The notes under the pieces were generated by a model, which saw only the letters and a program-made list of their open reading frames with translations, was not told where the DNA came from and searched no databases. Below are positions 1 through 7,548 of a stretch of 64,000 nucleotides of DNA, one piece after another. Origin of the DNA: Streptomyces maremycinicus (GTDB taxonomy: Bacteria > Actinomycetota > Actinomycetes > Streptomycetales > Streptomycetaceae); NCBI RefSeq assembly GCF_001184025.1, contig NZ_BBYG01000022.1:124001-188000 (forward strand). Reading direction: 5' to 3'. Position 1 is the first letter of the stretch. The number at the start of each line of letters is the position of its first letter. A program made the position numbers and the translations under genes.

Positions 1-243
1 CGCGGCGGGGATGTACCGCCGCACATGCTCGTGGTTGAAGTTGTAGAAGGTCGCCGTGACCGTGCCCGCGCCGACCGCGCCGAGCGGGGCGGCGCGGCCC
101 GCGTAGTAGGACATGGGCCCTCGTTCGAGTCCGAGCGCCGCGAGTTCGTCCTGCCGCTCCGGTGCGAAGTACATGGCTGAGTGCAGGGGGCTGACGGAGT
201 GGTGGCAGTGGCGGCCCGGGCTCGCCTCGAAGGAAGTGGTCAT
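1..243 (-). CDS. SCO6745-type (SalK-like) protein, N-terminal part, cut by window edge
   Basis: The reading frame starts at an ATG (241-243) and is open for 81 codons to the left edge, so only the N-terminus is seen. The order HSAMYFAPE, then ELAALGLERG, then YYAGRAAPLGAVGAG and TATFYNFNHE, matches the start of the actinobacterial SCO6745 family (SalK/helix-turn-helix-like proteins). In that family a proline-rich 'plhsxxyFaPE' stretch is followed by 'gyfagRAAPLGpvga'. The cellular role of the family is not established; DNA binding is predicted only from fold. The downstream neighbour on the same strand lies outside the window. The GntR gene at 301-1047 ends 58 bases upstream on the same strand, so the two may be co-transcribed. 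The family call is firm; no function is claimed. Confidence 0.75.
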   Translation of the reverse strand, partial: MTTSFEASPGRHCHHSVSPLHSAMYFAPERQDELAALGLERGPMSYYAGRAAPLGAVGAGTVTATFYNFNHEHVRRYIPAA

Positions 244-300
244 GCGGTGGCTCCGATGTGGCTGATCAGGTGTGGTCGTGCGCACGGCGGACGGCGCGCA

Positions 301-1047
301 TCAGGCACTGTCCGGTTGGGGGGCCGGTGCCGGTGCCGGTGAGGGTGCGGCTGCGGGTTCGGGGTGGGGGTCGCCGGTCAATCCGGCCGCGGTCTGGGTG
401 AGGTGCTGGGTCAGGACCTCGGCCGCGGTGTCCGCGTCGCGGGCGAGCGCGGCCTCTTCCAGCCGGCGGTGTTCCAGGACGCCGTCCCGGCCGGGGTTGC
501 GGTGTGCGGACCAGCGGCGGGCCAGCTCGCTCGCCGTCCACATCCGGTCGAAGGTCTCCAGCAGGACGAGGTTGCCGCATCCCTCCAGCAGGGTGCGGTG
601 GAAGACCCGGTGGGCTTCCGCCCACGCGCCGCTGTAGTGCTCGCCCTCCTCGGGTACGTACGCCGGGGTACGGCTCAGTCGGTGGTGCGCGGCTCGTACG
701 CGGGCCTCCCAGTCGACGTCGCCGCGCTCGACGGACATGCGCAGCATGGCCGGTTCGAGGGTTCGGCGCGCCTCCGCGATCTCCTGCCAGCGCCGGTCGG
801 AGTAGGCCGGGACGGCGAAGCCGCGGTTGGGCAGCCGGTCGGCGAGGCCCTCGCCGACCACCCGCACGAGCGCCTCGCGCACGACGGCCAGGCTCACGCC
901 CTGCTCTCGGGCGAGGTCCTGGGGCTTGAGGGCGTCGCCGGGGGCGTGATCCCCGCGCATGATCGCGTCCCGCAGGTGTGCGTAGACCTGCTCGGACAGC
1001 ATCCGCTTACCCGGAGAGGCCGAGGCATGGTTCGTCTGGTCGTCCAT
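301..1047 (-). CDS. GntR-family transcriptional regulator, FadR/FCD subfamily
   Basis: The protein has 248 residues. An N-terminal winged helix-turn-helix (about residues 18-82) contains the GntR hallmarks SEQVYAHLRDAIMRGDHAPG and REALVRVVGEGL. An all-helical FCD ligand domain follows (about 95-215), with acidic and His positions (EARRTLEP, HRVFHRTLLEGC, EHRRLEEAAL) that in this family bind a metal and a small organic acid. The last 30 residues are a low-complexity Pro/Ala tail. The start is the ATG at 1047. It is divergent from the PEBP gene at 1160, and the 112-base gap holds a strikingly symmetric AT-rich operator (1060-1097). Autoregulation plus control of the PEBP gene is the natural inference. 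The ligand is unknown. Confidence 0.9.
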   Translation of the reverse strand: MDDQTNHASASPGKRMLSEQVYAHLRDAIMRGDHAPGDALKPQDLAREQGVSLAVVREALVRVVGEGLADRLPNRGFAVPAYSDRRWQEIAEARRTLEPAMLRMSVERGDVDWEARVRAAHHRLSRTPAYVPEEGEHYSGAWAEAHRVFHRTLLEGCGNLVLLETFDRMWTASELARRWSAHRNPGRDGVLEHRRLEEAALARDADTAAEVLTQHLTQTAAGLTGDPHPEPAAAPSPAPAPAPQPDSA

Positions 1048-1059
1048 GCCTACACAATA

Positions 1060-1097
1060 GACGATCGGATGAATAATCGATTATTAGTGTTATCGTC
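1060..1097. promoter_or_regulatory. Nested palindromic operator between gntR-type gene and PEBP gene
   Basis: A perfect 14-bp palindrome, AATAATCGATTATT (1072-1085), is flanked at exactly 6 bp on each side by inverted arms GACGAT (1060-1065) and ATCGTC (1092-1097). The whole 38-bp element is therefore dyad-symmetric about one centre. It is very AT-rich in the core for this genome and lies 13 bases upstream of the regulator start. Binding by the neighbouring GntR protein is an inference. Confidence 0.6.
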
Positions 1098-1159
1098 GAT
1101 CTGGGCCGCATGCCGCCACCTGGTGCCACGACCCACACGCCGCAATCCGAAAGGACGCC

Positions 1160-1699
1160 ATGAGCGCCAACGACCCGTTCGCCCGCCTGCCCGAGGCGGC
1201 CTCCTTCACCGTCGTCAGCACGACCGTCACCGACGGCGCCGCCTGGCCCATCGAGCAGCACTCCGGCCTGTCCGGCGTTCCCGGCGGGAAGGACGTCTCC
1301 CCGCAGCTCTCCTGGAGCGGTGCCCCGGAAGACACCAAGAGCTACGCCGTCACCGTCTACGACCCCGACGCCCCCACCGGGTCCGGGTTCTGGCACTGGG
1401 CGGTCGCCGACATCCCCGCCACCGTCACCCGGTTGCCCGAAGGCGCCGGTGACGACACCGGCTCGGGCCTCCCGGAGAACGCCTTCCAACTGCCCAACGA
1501 CGCCCGCGCGGCCCGCTTCGTCGGCGCCGCCCCGCCGGCCGGACACGGCCCGCACCGCTACTTCACCGTGGTGCACGCCCTCGACGTCGAGACCATCGGA
1601 GTCCCCGCCGACGCCACCCCGGCCGTCCTCGGCTTCACCATGGCCGGCCACATCCTCGGCCGCGCGGTACTGACCACCACCGCCGAAACCCCCGCCTGA
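1160..1699 (+). CDS. YbhB/YbcL-family PEBP (Raf kinase inhibitor-like) protein
   Basis: The protein has 179 residues, the usual length for bacterial phosphatidylethanolamine-binding-protein homologues. The ligand-pocket motifs are present: YDPDAPTGSGFWHWAVADIP (the DPDAP...H signature), and later GHGPHRYFTVVHAL, which supplies the second conserved His region. No signal peptide is visible, so it should be cytoplasmic. The ATG at 1160 is preceded by GAAAGGACG, an acceptable ribosome binding site. It is transcribed away from the GntR regulator and is probably its target. The biochemical function of bacterial PEBPs is poorly defined; ligand binding rather than catalysis is expected. Confidence 0.92.
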   Translation: MSANDPFARLPEAASFTVVSTTVTDGAAWPIEQHSGLSGVPGGKDVSPQLSWSGAPEDTKSYAVTVYDPDAPTGSGFWHWAVADIPATVTRLPEGAGDDTGSGLPENAFQLPNDARAARFVGAAPPAGHGPHRYFTVVHALDVETIGVPADATPAVLGFTMAGHILGRAVLTTTAETPA

Positions 1700-1724
1700 G
1701 GAACGGCCGCGAGGCCCGACGAGG

Positions 1725-2849
1725 TCAGAGGCCGCCCGTGTTGAGCAGTCGGTTGGGGGTGTCGGAGCGGACACCGCGCACCACACCGCGGGTGGCGGTC
1801 CGGTCGAGCCATACATGGACCGCGTCGGCCGTGGCGTGGGGGTGGGCCGACAGGTAGAGCGCGATCACGCCGGTCGCGTGCGGCGCGGCCCAGGACGTCG
1901 CGCCGGTGTCCTCCGTGACCGTGCCGCCGCCGGCGAGGGCGGCGGTCACCTTCTGGCCGGGGGCGTACAGGTCCACGCACCGTCCGTACCCCGAGCCGTA
2001 GGAGCCGCTGTCGTTCCACACGCGGTCGTTCGAGGTGGAGGCCGCCACGACGATCGTGCCGGGGACACCGGCCGGGGAGTGCTTGCAGGCGTCGTCGTGG
2101 AAGTTGCCTGCCGACACCACCGTCGGGATCCCCGCGGCGACCATCTTCTTCACGGCGGACTCCAGGGCCGACGACCGGTGGTCGAGGTTGAGCGACATGT
2201 TCACCACCGCGGGCTTCTGCGCGTGCGCGGTGACCCACCTGACCGACTTCACCAGGGCCGCCTCGGCCGCCGCGGGGGAGCCGCCGCCCCCGCTCTCGCA
2301 CAGGACGCCCTGGACCCGTACGAGCTCAGCCTTGGGCGCCACCCCGTACTTCGCCCCGCCGATGACGCCCGCGACGAACGTGCCGTGACCGGTGCCTTCC
2401 TCGCTGAAGCAGTCACCGGAGTCCTTCGGGCCCACGAAGTCGGCGCCGAGGCGGGCGCGTCCACCGAACTCCTTGTGGCCGATGTCCATGCCGGTGTCGA
2501 TCACATAGACGTGCACGCCCTTGCCGGTGGCGGTCGTGGTGAACTTCCCGTTGAGGGGCCGCGACCGCTGGTCCAGGATGTCCAGGTTCCACGGCACGTT
2601 CCGGGTGACGGGTGCCGCGGCGGCCGGGGCGGCGCCGGACAGCTTGGCCACGGCGCCGGGTGACGCCGTCGCCGACCCGGAAGGGCCCCCGCCCTCGGAC
2701 GGTGCTGACGACCCCCCGTTCCCGTGCGCGGAACGGGTCCCGCCCCTCTGCCCTCCCGCAGCGCCGGCTTCGCCGCCGCAGGCTGAAGCCCCGAGCACCG
2801 TCAGCATGGCCAGTGCCATGAGACCGGCCTTCGTCATGTTCCGCGTCAC
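1725..2849 (-). CDS. Secreted S8 (subtilisin-type) serine peptidase, probable lipoprotein
   Basis: The catalytic triad motifs of family S8 appear in order. Asp is in VYVIDTGMDIGHKEF, His in EGTGHGTFVAGVIGG, and Ser in GATSWAAPHATGVIAL. The oxyanion Asn lies in VVSAGNFHDDACKHSPAG. The spacing and the short mature domain (about 280 residues) resemble proteinase K/thermitase-like streptomycete proteases. The N-terminus (TKAGLMALAMLTVLGASAC) is a signal peptide ending in a plausible lipobox Cys, followed by a Gly/Ser-rich linker, so surface anchoring is likely. The start is uncertain. A GTG at 2847-2849 follows a GGGGGA stretch, an ATG lies at 2835-2837, and a further GTG at 2886-2888 is possible. 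It is convergent with the PEBP gene, with 25 bases between stops. Confidence 0.9.
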   Translation of the reverse strand: MTRNMTKAGLMALAMLTVLGASACGGEAGAAGGQRGGTRSAHGNGGSSAPSEGGGPSGSATASPGAVAKLSGAAPAAAAPVTRNVPWNLDILDQRSRPLNGKFTTTATGKGVHVYVIDTGMDIGHKEFGGRARLGADFVGPKDSGDCFSEEGTGHGTFVAGVIGGAKYGVAPKAELVRVQGVLCESGGGGSPAAAEAALVKSVRWVTAHAQKPAVVNMSLNLDHRSSALESAVKKMVAAGIPTVVSAGNFHDDACKHSPAGVPGTIVVAASTSNDRVWNDSGSYGSGYGRCVDLYAPGQKVTAALAGGGTVTEDTGATSWAAPHATGVIALYLSAHPHATADAVHVWLDRTATRGVVRGVRSDTPNRLLNTGGL

Positions 2850-2989
2850 TATGTCCCCCGGTAGCCCGCACATCCCGCTTTCGCACACGGTCAGCGCACA
2901 AGACGACCACGGCGGGCCGACGGTTCCGGCGGCTTCTGCGGATACCGGGAAGCCGGGGGTTCGGGGGTGGGGTCGGGGGATCGGCGGTC

Positions 2990-3508
2990 TCAGCTCACGC
3001 GGCCGTCGCCCCCCTCGGAGTCCTCCGCTTCCTCCTCGCCGGGCAGGTGGACGTCGTCGACGCTGATGTTGACCTCGACCACCTCCAAGCCCGTCATCCG
3101 CTCCACGGCGCCGATGACGTTGTCGCGCACGTCACCGGTCACGTCGACGATCGAGACGCCGTACTCGACGAGGACGACCAGGTCGACGGCGGCCTGGCTC
3201 TCACCGACCTCGACCTTCACCCCGCGCGTGACGCCGCCTCCGCCTCCGCCTGCGCCGGGGACCCGGGTCCGCACGGCTCCGAAGGCGCGTGCCGTGCCCG
3301 CCCCGAGGTCGTGGATGCCCGGTACCTCACGTGCGGCAATGCCCGCGATCTTGGCGACCACGCCGTCCACGACGGTGGTCTTGCCCCGGGTCCGGGCGGG
3401 AGCCTCGGCTCCGGCACGGCCTTTCAGGGTGCTCACGCCCGCATCGGGGCGGCTGCCCGAGCCGGTGCCAGTGCTGCTGGTGGTGGTGGTGCTGGTGGTG
3501 TCTGTCAT
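2990..3508 (-). CDS. Asp23/Gls24-family envelope stress protein
   Basis: The protein has 172 residues from the ATG at 3506-3508. A Ser/Thr-rich N-terminal tail (TDTTSTTTTSSTGTGSG) precedes the Asp23 domain (about residues 45-150). That domain includes TRGKTTVVDGVVAKIAGIAA, REVPGIHDLG, GVKVEVGESQAAVDLVVLVE and DVRDNVIGAVERMTGLEVVE, the characteristic order of the family. The C-terminus is acidic (PGEEEAEDSEGG). In Firmicutes Asp23 is membrane-associated and linked to cell-envelope stress; in actinomycetes the role is undefined. The longer open frame upstream of 3508 runs through a non-coding octamer array and was rejected. The gene is monocistronic as far as the sequence shows. Confidence 0.88.
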   Translation of the reverse strand: MTDTTSTTTTSSTGTGSGSRPDAGVSTLKGRAGAEAPARTRGKTTVVDGVVAKIAGIAAREVPGIHDLGAGTARAFGAVRTRVPGAGGGGGGVTRGVKVEVGESQAAVDLVVLVEYGVSIVDVTGDVRDNVIGAVERMTGLEVVEVNISVDDVHLPGEEEAEDSEGGDGRVS

Positions 3509-3622
3509 GGAGATCGCCTCGGCCTCTGTCCGATGGGCTCTGTGCGGGCCCCGGGTACCCGCTCCTGTCGCACCGCGAACGGACCGGCGATCACCGAAGG
3601 CCGGGCCGCCCGAGCCGCCATG

Positions 3623-3726
3623 AAGCGACGAAGCGACGAAGCGACGAAGTGGCGAGGTGGCGAAGCGTTGAAGTGGCGAGGTGACTAACCGACGAAGCGC
3701 TGAAGTGGTGATGTGGCGAAGCAAGG
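3623..3726. repeat. Octamer tandem array, 13 units
   Basis: Thirteen consecutive 8-bp units fit the consensus AAGYGRCG. The first three (3623-3646) are identical AAGCGACG, followed by variants such as AAGTGGCG, AGGTGGCG, AAGCGTTG and AAGCGCTG, ending at 3726. The phase is kept throughout with no indel. Because 8 is not a multiple of 3, the array is not a natural coding repeat. It lies upstream of the Asp23 gene. Confidence 0.85.
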
Positions 3727-3922
3727 AGACGGCGGAGCGCGGAAGGAGCGAGGAGACGAAGACACGGGGATTCGTGAGCCGCTGTCGGGCTCCGGCCTCC
3801 GGCCGGGCGGCGGGAGAGTAGGTTGGAGGAGCGAGGATCCTTCGTACACCGGCGCTCAGGCCGGTCTCGTCCTCCTGGTTCGACCACACCGGGTGCTTCG
3901 CGCTCGAGGCAGGTTCCGCCTT

Positions 3923-4120
3923 ATGGCCGCAGAAGCCGCTCACTTCCCCGACCGTGCCTCGGCCGTCCCGCGGGTGTCGTCGTACCCGGCGGTCGCCCGT
4001 CAGGTCGCCGACGCGCTCCGCTGGTTCTTCGCCTGCGAAGAAGCCGGCGGCTCATCCTCGGGTCGCGAAGCAGGCGGCGGACCGCGCAAGCAGCCGCCCG
4101 TCTCCGGCGGGAGCGGCTGA
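3923..4120 (+). CDS. Small hypothetical protein (65 residues)
   Basis: I do not recognise this protein. The ATG at 3923 follows GAGGCAGG (3906-3913) at a normal ribosome-binding distance. Nearly every codon ends in G or C until the stop at 4118-4120, as in the real genes around it. The translation starts MAAEAAHFPDRASAVPRVSS and includes VARQVADALRWFFACEEAGG, a short amphipathic helix, before a basic Gly/Ser-rich tail. It lies 141 bases upstream of the DUF5994 gene on the same strand. Small size and lack of a known family keep confidence low. Confidence 0.35.
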   Translation: MAAEAAHFPDRASAVPRVSSYPAVARQVADALRWFFACEEAGGSSSGREAGGGPRKQPPVSGGSG

Positions 4121-4261
4121 CCGCGGCTCCCGCGGCACGCCCGACGCCCACGCCGAGGGGCGGCGCGTAGGTCCGCCACGCCCCTTCCGCCGGCACGACC
4201 TCGACCTTCACCACGCCGATACCCCGGCCGTCCGTCGACCGCGCAGCCACCAGGAGCAGAC

Positions 4262-4654
4262 ATGACCACCGCCCTGCAACCCCCGCTTCCCTCCCAGCCC
4301 CTCCTCCGCCTGAACCTGGCGCCGCGCAGTACCATGCCGCGGCCCCTCGACGGCGCCTGGTGGCCCCGCTCATACGACCTGCTCGCCGAGCTGCCCCGTC
4401 TCCTGGGCGGGCTGCCGCCGGAGTGGGGCCATATCACCAGCGTGACCGTCAACGGGTCGACGTGGTCCGAGACGCCCGGCCGGACACTCGTCTGCAACCA
4501 GGTCGTACGACTGCGCAGAACGACGTCGGCCTCTGCTCCCCACACGGTCGTCCTGCTCGCGCCCGGTCAGGGGCGGTGGGACCTCCTGGTCGTCCCGCCG
4601 GAGAGCACCGAGCAGGCCGCGCGGCCGTTCATGACCGCCGCGGAGAGGACGTGA
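4262..4654 (+). CDS. DUF5994 family protein
   Basis: The protein has 130 residues. The motif set LNLAPRSTMPRPLDGAWWPR, then YDLLAELPRLL, then WGHITSVTVNGSTW and RLRRTTSASAPHTVVLLAPG, is that of the actinobacterial DUF5994 family. The family has no assigned function and is often present in several copies per Streptomyces genome. The start ATG is supported by AGGAG six bases upstream. No signal peptide or membrane segment is present. It precedes the gas-vesicle-like gene by 118 bases on the same strand, but nothing shows that they act together. Confidence 0.85.
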   Translation: MTTALQPPLPSQPLLRLNLAPRSTMPRPLDGAWWPRSYDLLAELPRLLGGLPPEWGHITSVTVNGSTWSETPGRTLVCNQVVRLRRTTSASAPHTVVLLAPGQGRWDLLVVPPESTEQAARPFMTAAERT

Positions 4655-4772
4655 GGACTCGTACGCACGTTTGTTCGTGAATGGCCTGGCTACTCGCACC
4701 TGCAAGCCCGTGCCGTAGCGGGAAACAGCGCCGACGGGACCGCGCAGAACAGATGGCAAGGGGTTGGTCGTG

Positions 4773-5183
4773 ATGACCGTGGCGACACAGCAGGGTGGCG
4801 GAGGAGGAGGTTCCAGTGGCCTCTACGACGTCCTGGAACTCATTCTCGACCGAGGACTGGTGATCGACGCGTTCATACGGGTCTCCCTTGTCGGTATCGA
4901 GATACTCAAGATCGACATACGGATAGTGGTCGCCAGCGTCGACACCTATCTGCGCTTCGCCGAGGCGTGCAACCGTCTTGACCTGGAGGCGGGGCCGCGC
5001 AAGCCGGCCGGGCTCACGGAGCTGACGGGCCAGCTCACCGAGTCCGGTGCTCGCGGCAAGACGAAGGGCGCGCTGTCCGGCGCCGCGGACACGATCTCCG
5101 ACGCCTTCCATGATTCCCGTGACGAGGGCAGGGAACGTCAGGCTGCCCGGCCCGCCGCCCGCAGGAGGCAGACGGAGCGCTGA
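4773..5183 (+). CDS. gvpA: Gas vesicle structural protein GvpA-type, orphan copy
   Basis: The protein has 137 residues. The GvpA/GvpJ core spans about residues 14-75: LYDVLELILDRGLVIDAFIR, then VSLVGIEILKIDIRIVVASV, then DTYLRFAEACNRLDLEA. This is the helix-strand-strand-helix unit that polymerises into the vesicle shell. A Gly-rich leader precedes it, and a charged, probably disordered tail of about 60 residues rich in Arg/Ala follows, as in other streptomycete GvpA proteins. AAGGGG lies nine bases upstream of the ATG; an in-frame TTG nine bases earlier is too close to it. None of the accessory genes (gvpF, L, G, K, N, O, S) is nearby, so this copy stands alone and assembly of real vesicles from it is doubtful. 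A GvpJ- or GvpS-type minor role is possible. Confidence 0.85.
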   Translation: MTVATQQGGGGGGSSGLYDVLELILDRGLVIDAFIRVSLVGIEILKIDIRIVVASVDTYLRFAEACNRLDLEAGPRKPAGLTELTGQLTESGARGKTKGALSGAADTISDAFHDSRDEGRERQAARPAARRRQTER

Positions 5184-5307
5184 GCGTCCACGCCTGTCCG
5201 ACGAGCCTGAAGACGCGCCCGTCGGATGTGCTGAGGACAGGCCGGGGACGCGCCGCTGGGAGGTGCCGCCCGTCCGAGGGGATCCGCCCGACGGGCCGGA
5301 TGCCCGG

Positions 5308-6327
5308 CTACTGGACGCTCCACCGGTGCGGATGTCCGGGCGCGGTGGGGCAGGCGAATATGTTGAGCAGCCCGTCCCGGCCGATCGTGAGCTTCGTCGG
5401 GGTGAGGTCCCGCAGGTGCTCTGCGATGTCCCGCTCCTCGACGGGCATCCAGCTGCCGTCGGCACCGTCCCACTCGCGGCTGGCGACGGTGAGCAGCAGC
5501 TCCATCGGTGCGGCGCAGGCTTCGCAGGTCATCGGGTGGGGGTCGGTCGTGTGCCACGAGGGGAACCCGCCCACACGGCAGCCTTGAGGGATCGCCAGGT
5601 CGTGGTGATAGGTGACCAGTTCGTCCTCCCGGCCGTTCCTCTCCGCCTTCCGTTCCTCGGCCTCTTCCCAGGCGTCGATCCGGGCGCCCAGCCGGGTCGG
5701 CAGCGACCCGGCGTACGGGTAGGTGACGACCTGTTCGGGGCACAGCACGCACGGCTCCGGGACCGCCCCCTCGAAGCCGACGAGCACTGGCTGCGGGGGA
5801 GCGTCCAGCGCCGCGGTGACCTGGTCGGCACGGCGCCAGCGGATGTGCAGGGCCAGGCCCTGGCGGCTCGGGCCGTGTGCCTCGTACGGGCACCACAGCA
5901 CCTGGAGGAGATCGCAGCCGTCCGGGCCCGGCATGAGGCCGGGTATGTCCCGCCGGTACAGCTGGACCAGGCCGATCAGTGGGATCGGGTCGGTGTCGGT
6001 GAGGTCCGGGACGCGATGCCTGCGGCCGAGTTCGGTGAGCAGGGCCCCTTCGGCGGCGGTGGGCCGGTCACGCGCCCAGGCGTCCGCGAGCAGTCGTCGC
6101 GCTTGACGGATGTCCGCGACGCGGTACCCACGGCTGCGTCTGTGCGGCTCCGTGCACATCGGCCACGGTTCGTCGGCCGGCCACAGCAGAGGGTCGCCCA
6201 CCGAGCTGACCGACGCGTCCGGCCGCCCCGGCCTCGGGTGCAGTCGGGTCGTCACACCCCGCAGCGCGGCCAGCTTCGGGAAGAGCTCCTCGACGGGCAC
6301 CGGGCGCGGTGGCGTAGTCCTGGTCAT
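5308..6327 (-). CDS. DUF1963-type (YwqG-like) protein
   Basis: The protein has 339 residues from the ATG at 6325-6327, which has GAGGG seven bases upstream. The N-terminal LRGVTTRLHPRPG and PLLWPADEPWPMC, the central LIGLVQLYRRDIPGLM and the C-terminal GCRVGGFPSWHTTD and MELLLTVASREWDG are the landmarks of DUF1963/YwqG-like proteins. Two Cys pairs (EPCVLC and TCEAC) could bind a metal. The function of the family is unknown. The frame stays open upstream to about 7158, but that part overlaps the convincing gene at 6601-7278 on the other strand and was not included. It is divergent from the NAD-binding protein gene, with a 273-base gap that contains a C-rich run at about 6564-6572. Confidence 0.75.
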   Translation of the reverse strand: MTRTTPPRPVPVEELFPKLAALRGVTTRLHPRPGRPDASVSSVGDPLLWPADEPWPMCTEPHRRSRGYRVADIRQARRLLADAWARDRPTAAEGALLTELGRRHRVPDLTDTDPIPLIGLVQLYRRDIPGLMPGPDGCDLLQVLWCPYEAHGPSRQGLALHIRWRRADQVTAALDAPPQPVLVGFEGAVPEPCVLCPEQVVTYPYAGSLPTRLGARIDAWEEAEERKAERNGREDELVTYHHDLAIPQGCRVGGFPSWHTTDPHPMTCEACAAPMELLLTVASREWDGADGSWMPVEERDIAEHLRDLTPTKLTIGRDGLLNIFACPTAPGHPHRWSVQ

Positions 6328-6600
6328 GGGAGCGACCCTCATGCGCCCTGTCGGCCCGGTGCGGAACCGCCCGCGCCCTCCGACCTCGGGAGGAGTCGAG
6401 CGCCTCAGGTGTGGAACGGTGGGCCGCGCGGCGTGTTGCGTCCGTTCCGCCCCTCGGATCCGGGGGAGCGTGGGCCGAGTACAGTCGCCTCGCTCGCCGC
6501 TGCCACCATGGACCTCACCGCGGGACCGATCGCCCGCGTCACCCCGTCCCGCTGAAAGCCGCCCCCCCCCGGCATCCCCCCACATCACCAGGAGCAACTC

Positions 6601-7278
6601 GTGCGCGTCATCGTCTTCGGAGCGTCCGGAATGGTCGGGCACGGCGCACTGCACGCCTGTCTGCGGGACGACGCCGTCACCGAGGTCCTCGCGGTCGTGC
6701 GCGCGCCTCTCGCCGTGGAGCACCCCAAGTTGCGGCAGATCGTGCACACCGACTTCACCGACTACACCGCGATCCGGGACCATCTCACGGATCTGGACGC
6801 CTGCTTCTACTGCCTCGGAGTCTCCGCCGTCGGCCGCAGCGAGGCGGAGTACACCCGCGTCACCTACGACTACGCCCTGGCCGCCGCGCGCGCCCTGCTC
6901 GCCCCCAGCCCGGCGCTGACCTTCGTCTATGTCTCCGGTGAGGGCACCGACCCCACGGGCAGGAGCCGTCAGATGTGGGCCCGCGTCAAGGGCCGCACCG
7001 AGAAGGACCTCCAGACCCTGCCCATGCCCTCCTACATGTTCCGCCCCGGCTTCATCCAGCCGGTCGACGGAGCCGTCTCCCGTACCCCGCTGTACCGCAC
7101 GCTGTACCGTGCGACCGCGGTGCTGTATCCGCTGCTGAAGAGGCTCTTCCCCCGGCACGTCACCACCACGGACGCCGTCGGCCGCGCCATGCTCGCCGTC
7201 GCCGGGCCGGGCGGTGACGCTCCCGTCGTCGTGCGCAACGCCGACATCAACCGACTTGCCGCGGGCGCGGAGCGCTAG
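6601..7278 (+). CDS. NAD(P)-binding Rossmann-fold protein, epimerase/HTATIP2-like
   Basis: The protein has 225 residues. It starts with MRVIVFGASGMVGHGALHAC, a dinucleotide-binding GxSGxxG loop directly at the N-terminus. Later segments DLDACFYCLGVSAVGRSEAE and FVYVSGEGTDP resemble short atypical SDR proteins of the HTATIP2/YwnB type. The canonical YxxxK catalytic pair is not evident, so it may bind NADPH without being a classical epimerase. The GTG start is supported by AGGAGC eight bases upstream. No signal peptide is present. The substrate is unknown. Confidence 0.85.
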   Translation: MRVIVFGASGMVGHGALHACLRDDAVTEVLAVVRAPLAVEHPKLRQIVHTDFTDYTAIRDHLTDLDACFYCLGVSAVGRSEAEYTRVTYDYALAAARALLAPSPALTFVYVSGEGTDPTGRSRQMWARVKGRTEKDLQTLPMPSYMFRPGFIQPVDGAVSRTPLYRTLYRATAVLYPLLKRLFPRHVTTTDAVGRAMLAVAGPGGDAPVVVRNADINRLAAGAER

Positions 7279-7317
7279 ACCGGCGTCGCCCGAGGGGTGC
7301 GGCCGGGAGGGCGGCGG

Positions 7318-7548
7318 TCAGGCGGTGAGGAGGGAGTCGTCCTCGACGCGGGTTGCGGGCAGCCGGTGGCGGGCGGCGACCAGCGCGGCGTCGATGTCAC
7401 GCGTGCCGGTCGACACGCACAGCGTGTAGGCGACGTCGTCCATCTGCCGACGCACGTCCTCGCTGCCGCTCTCGGCGTGCAGGACGCTCAGGTTCTCGTA
7501 CCGCTCGACGAGGTTCTTCAGTACGGCCGGGTGTGCCATGAGCATCAT
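7318..7548 (-). CDS. DUF5133 domain protein
   Basis: The protein has 76 residues. The sequence MLMAHPAVLKNLVERYENLS, then VRRQMDDVAYTLCVSTGTRD, then IDAALVAARHRLPATR, is the full DUF5133 domain known from Streptomyces. The function is unknown; several copies usually occur near regulatory genes. GGGAGG lies six bases upstream of the ATG at 7546-7548 (a second ATG follows directly). A longer frame to 7626 exists but lacks a ribosome binding site. It is convergent with the gene ending at 7278. Confidence 0.82.
   Translation of the reverse strand: MMLMAHPAVLKNLVERYENLSVLHAESGSEDVRRQMDDVAYTLCVSTGTRDIDAALVAARHRLPATRVEDDSLLTA

Noticed and set aside
3623..3726. CRISPR array
   Set aside because: The units are contiguous octamers without spacers, and no cas gene is present.
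3509..3943. N-terminal extension of the Asp23 protein to 3943
   Set aside because: It translates the octamer array and an Arg/Ser-rich low-complexity stretch. The family starts at about 3508.
4262..5183. Gas vesicle gene cluster
   Set aside because: Only one GvpA-type gene is present. The DUF5994 neighbour is not a known vesicle component.
6328..7158. N-terminal extension of the DUF1963-type protein to 7158
   Set aside because: It overlaps the well-supported NAD-binding gene on the other strand and has no homology. The ATG at 6327 has a good ribosome binding site.
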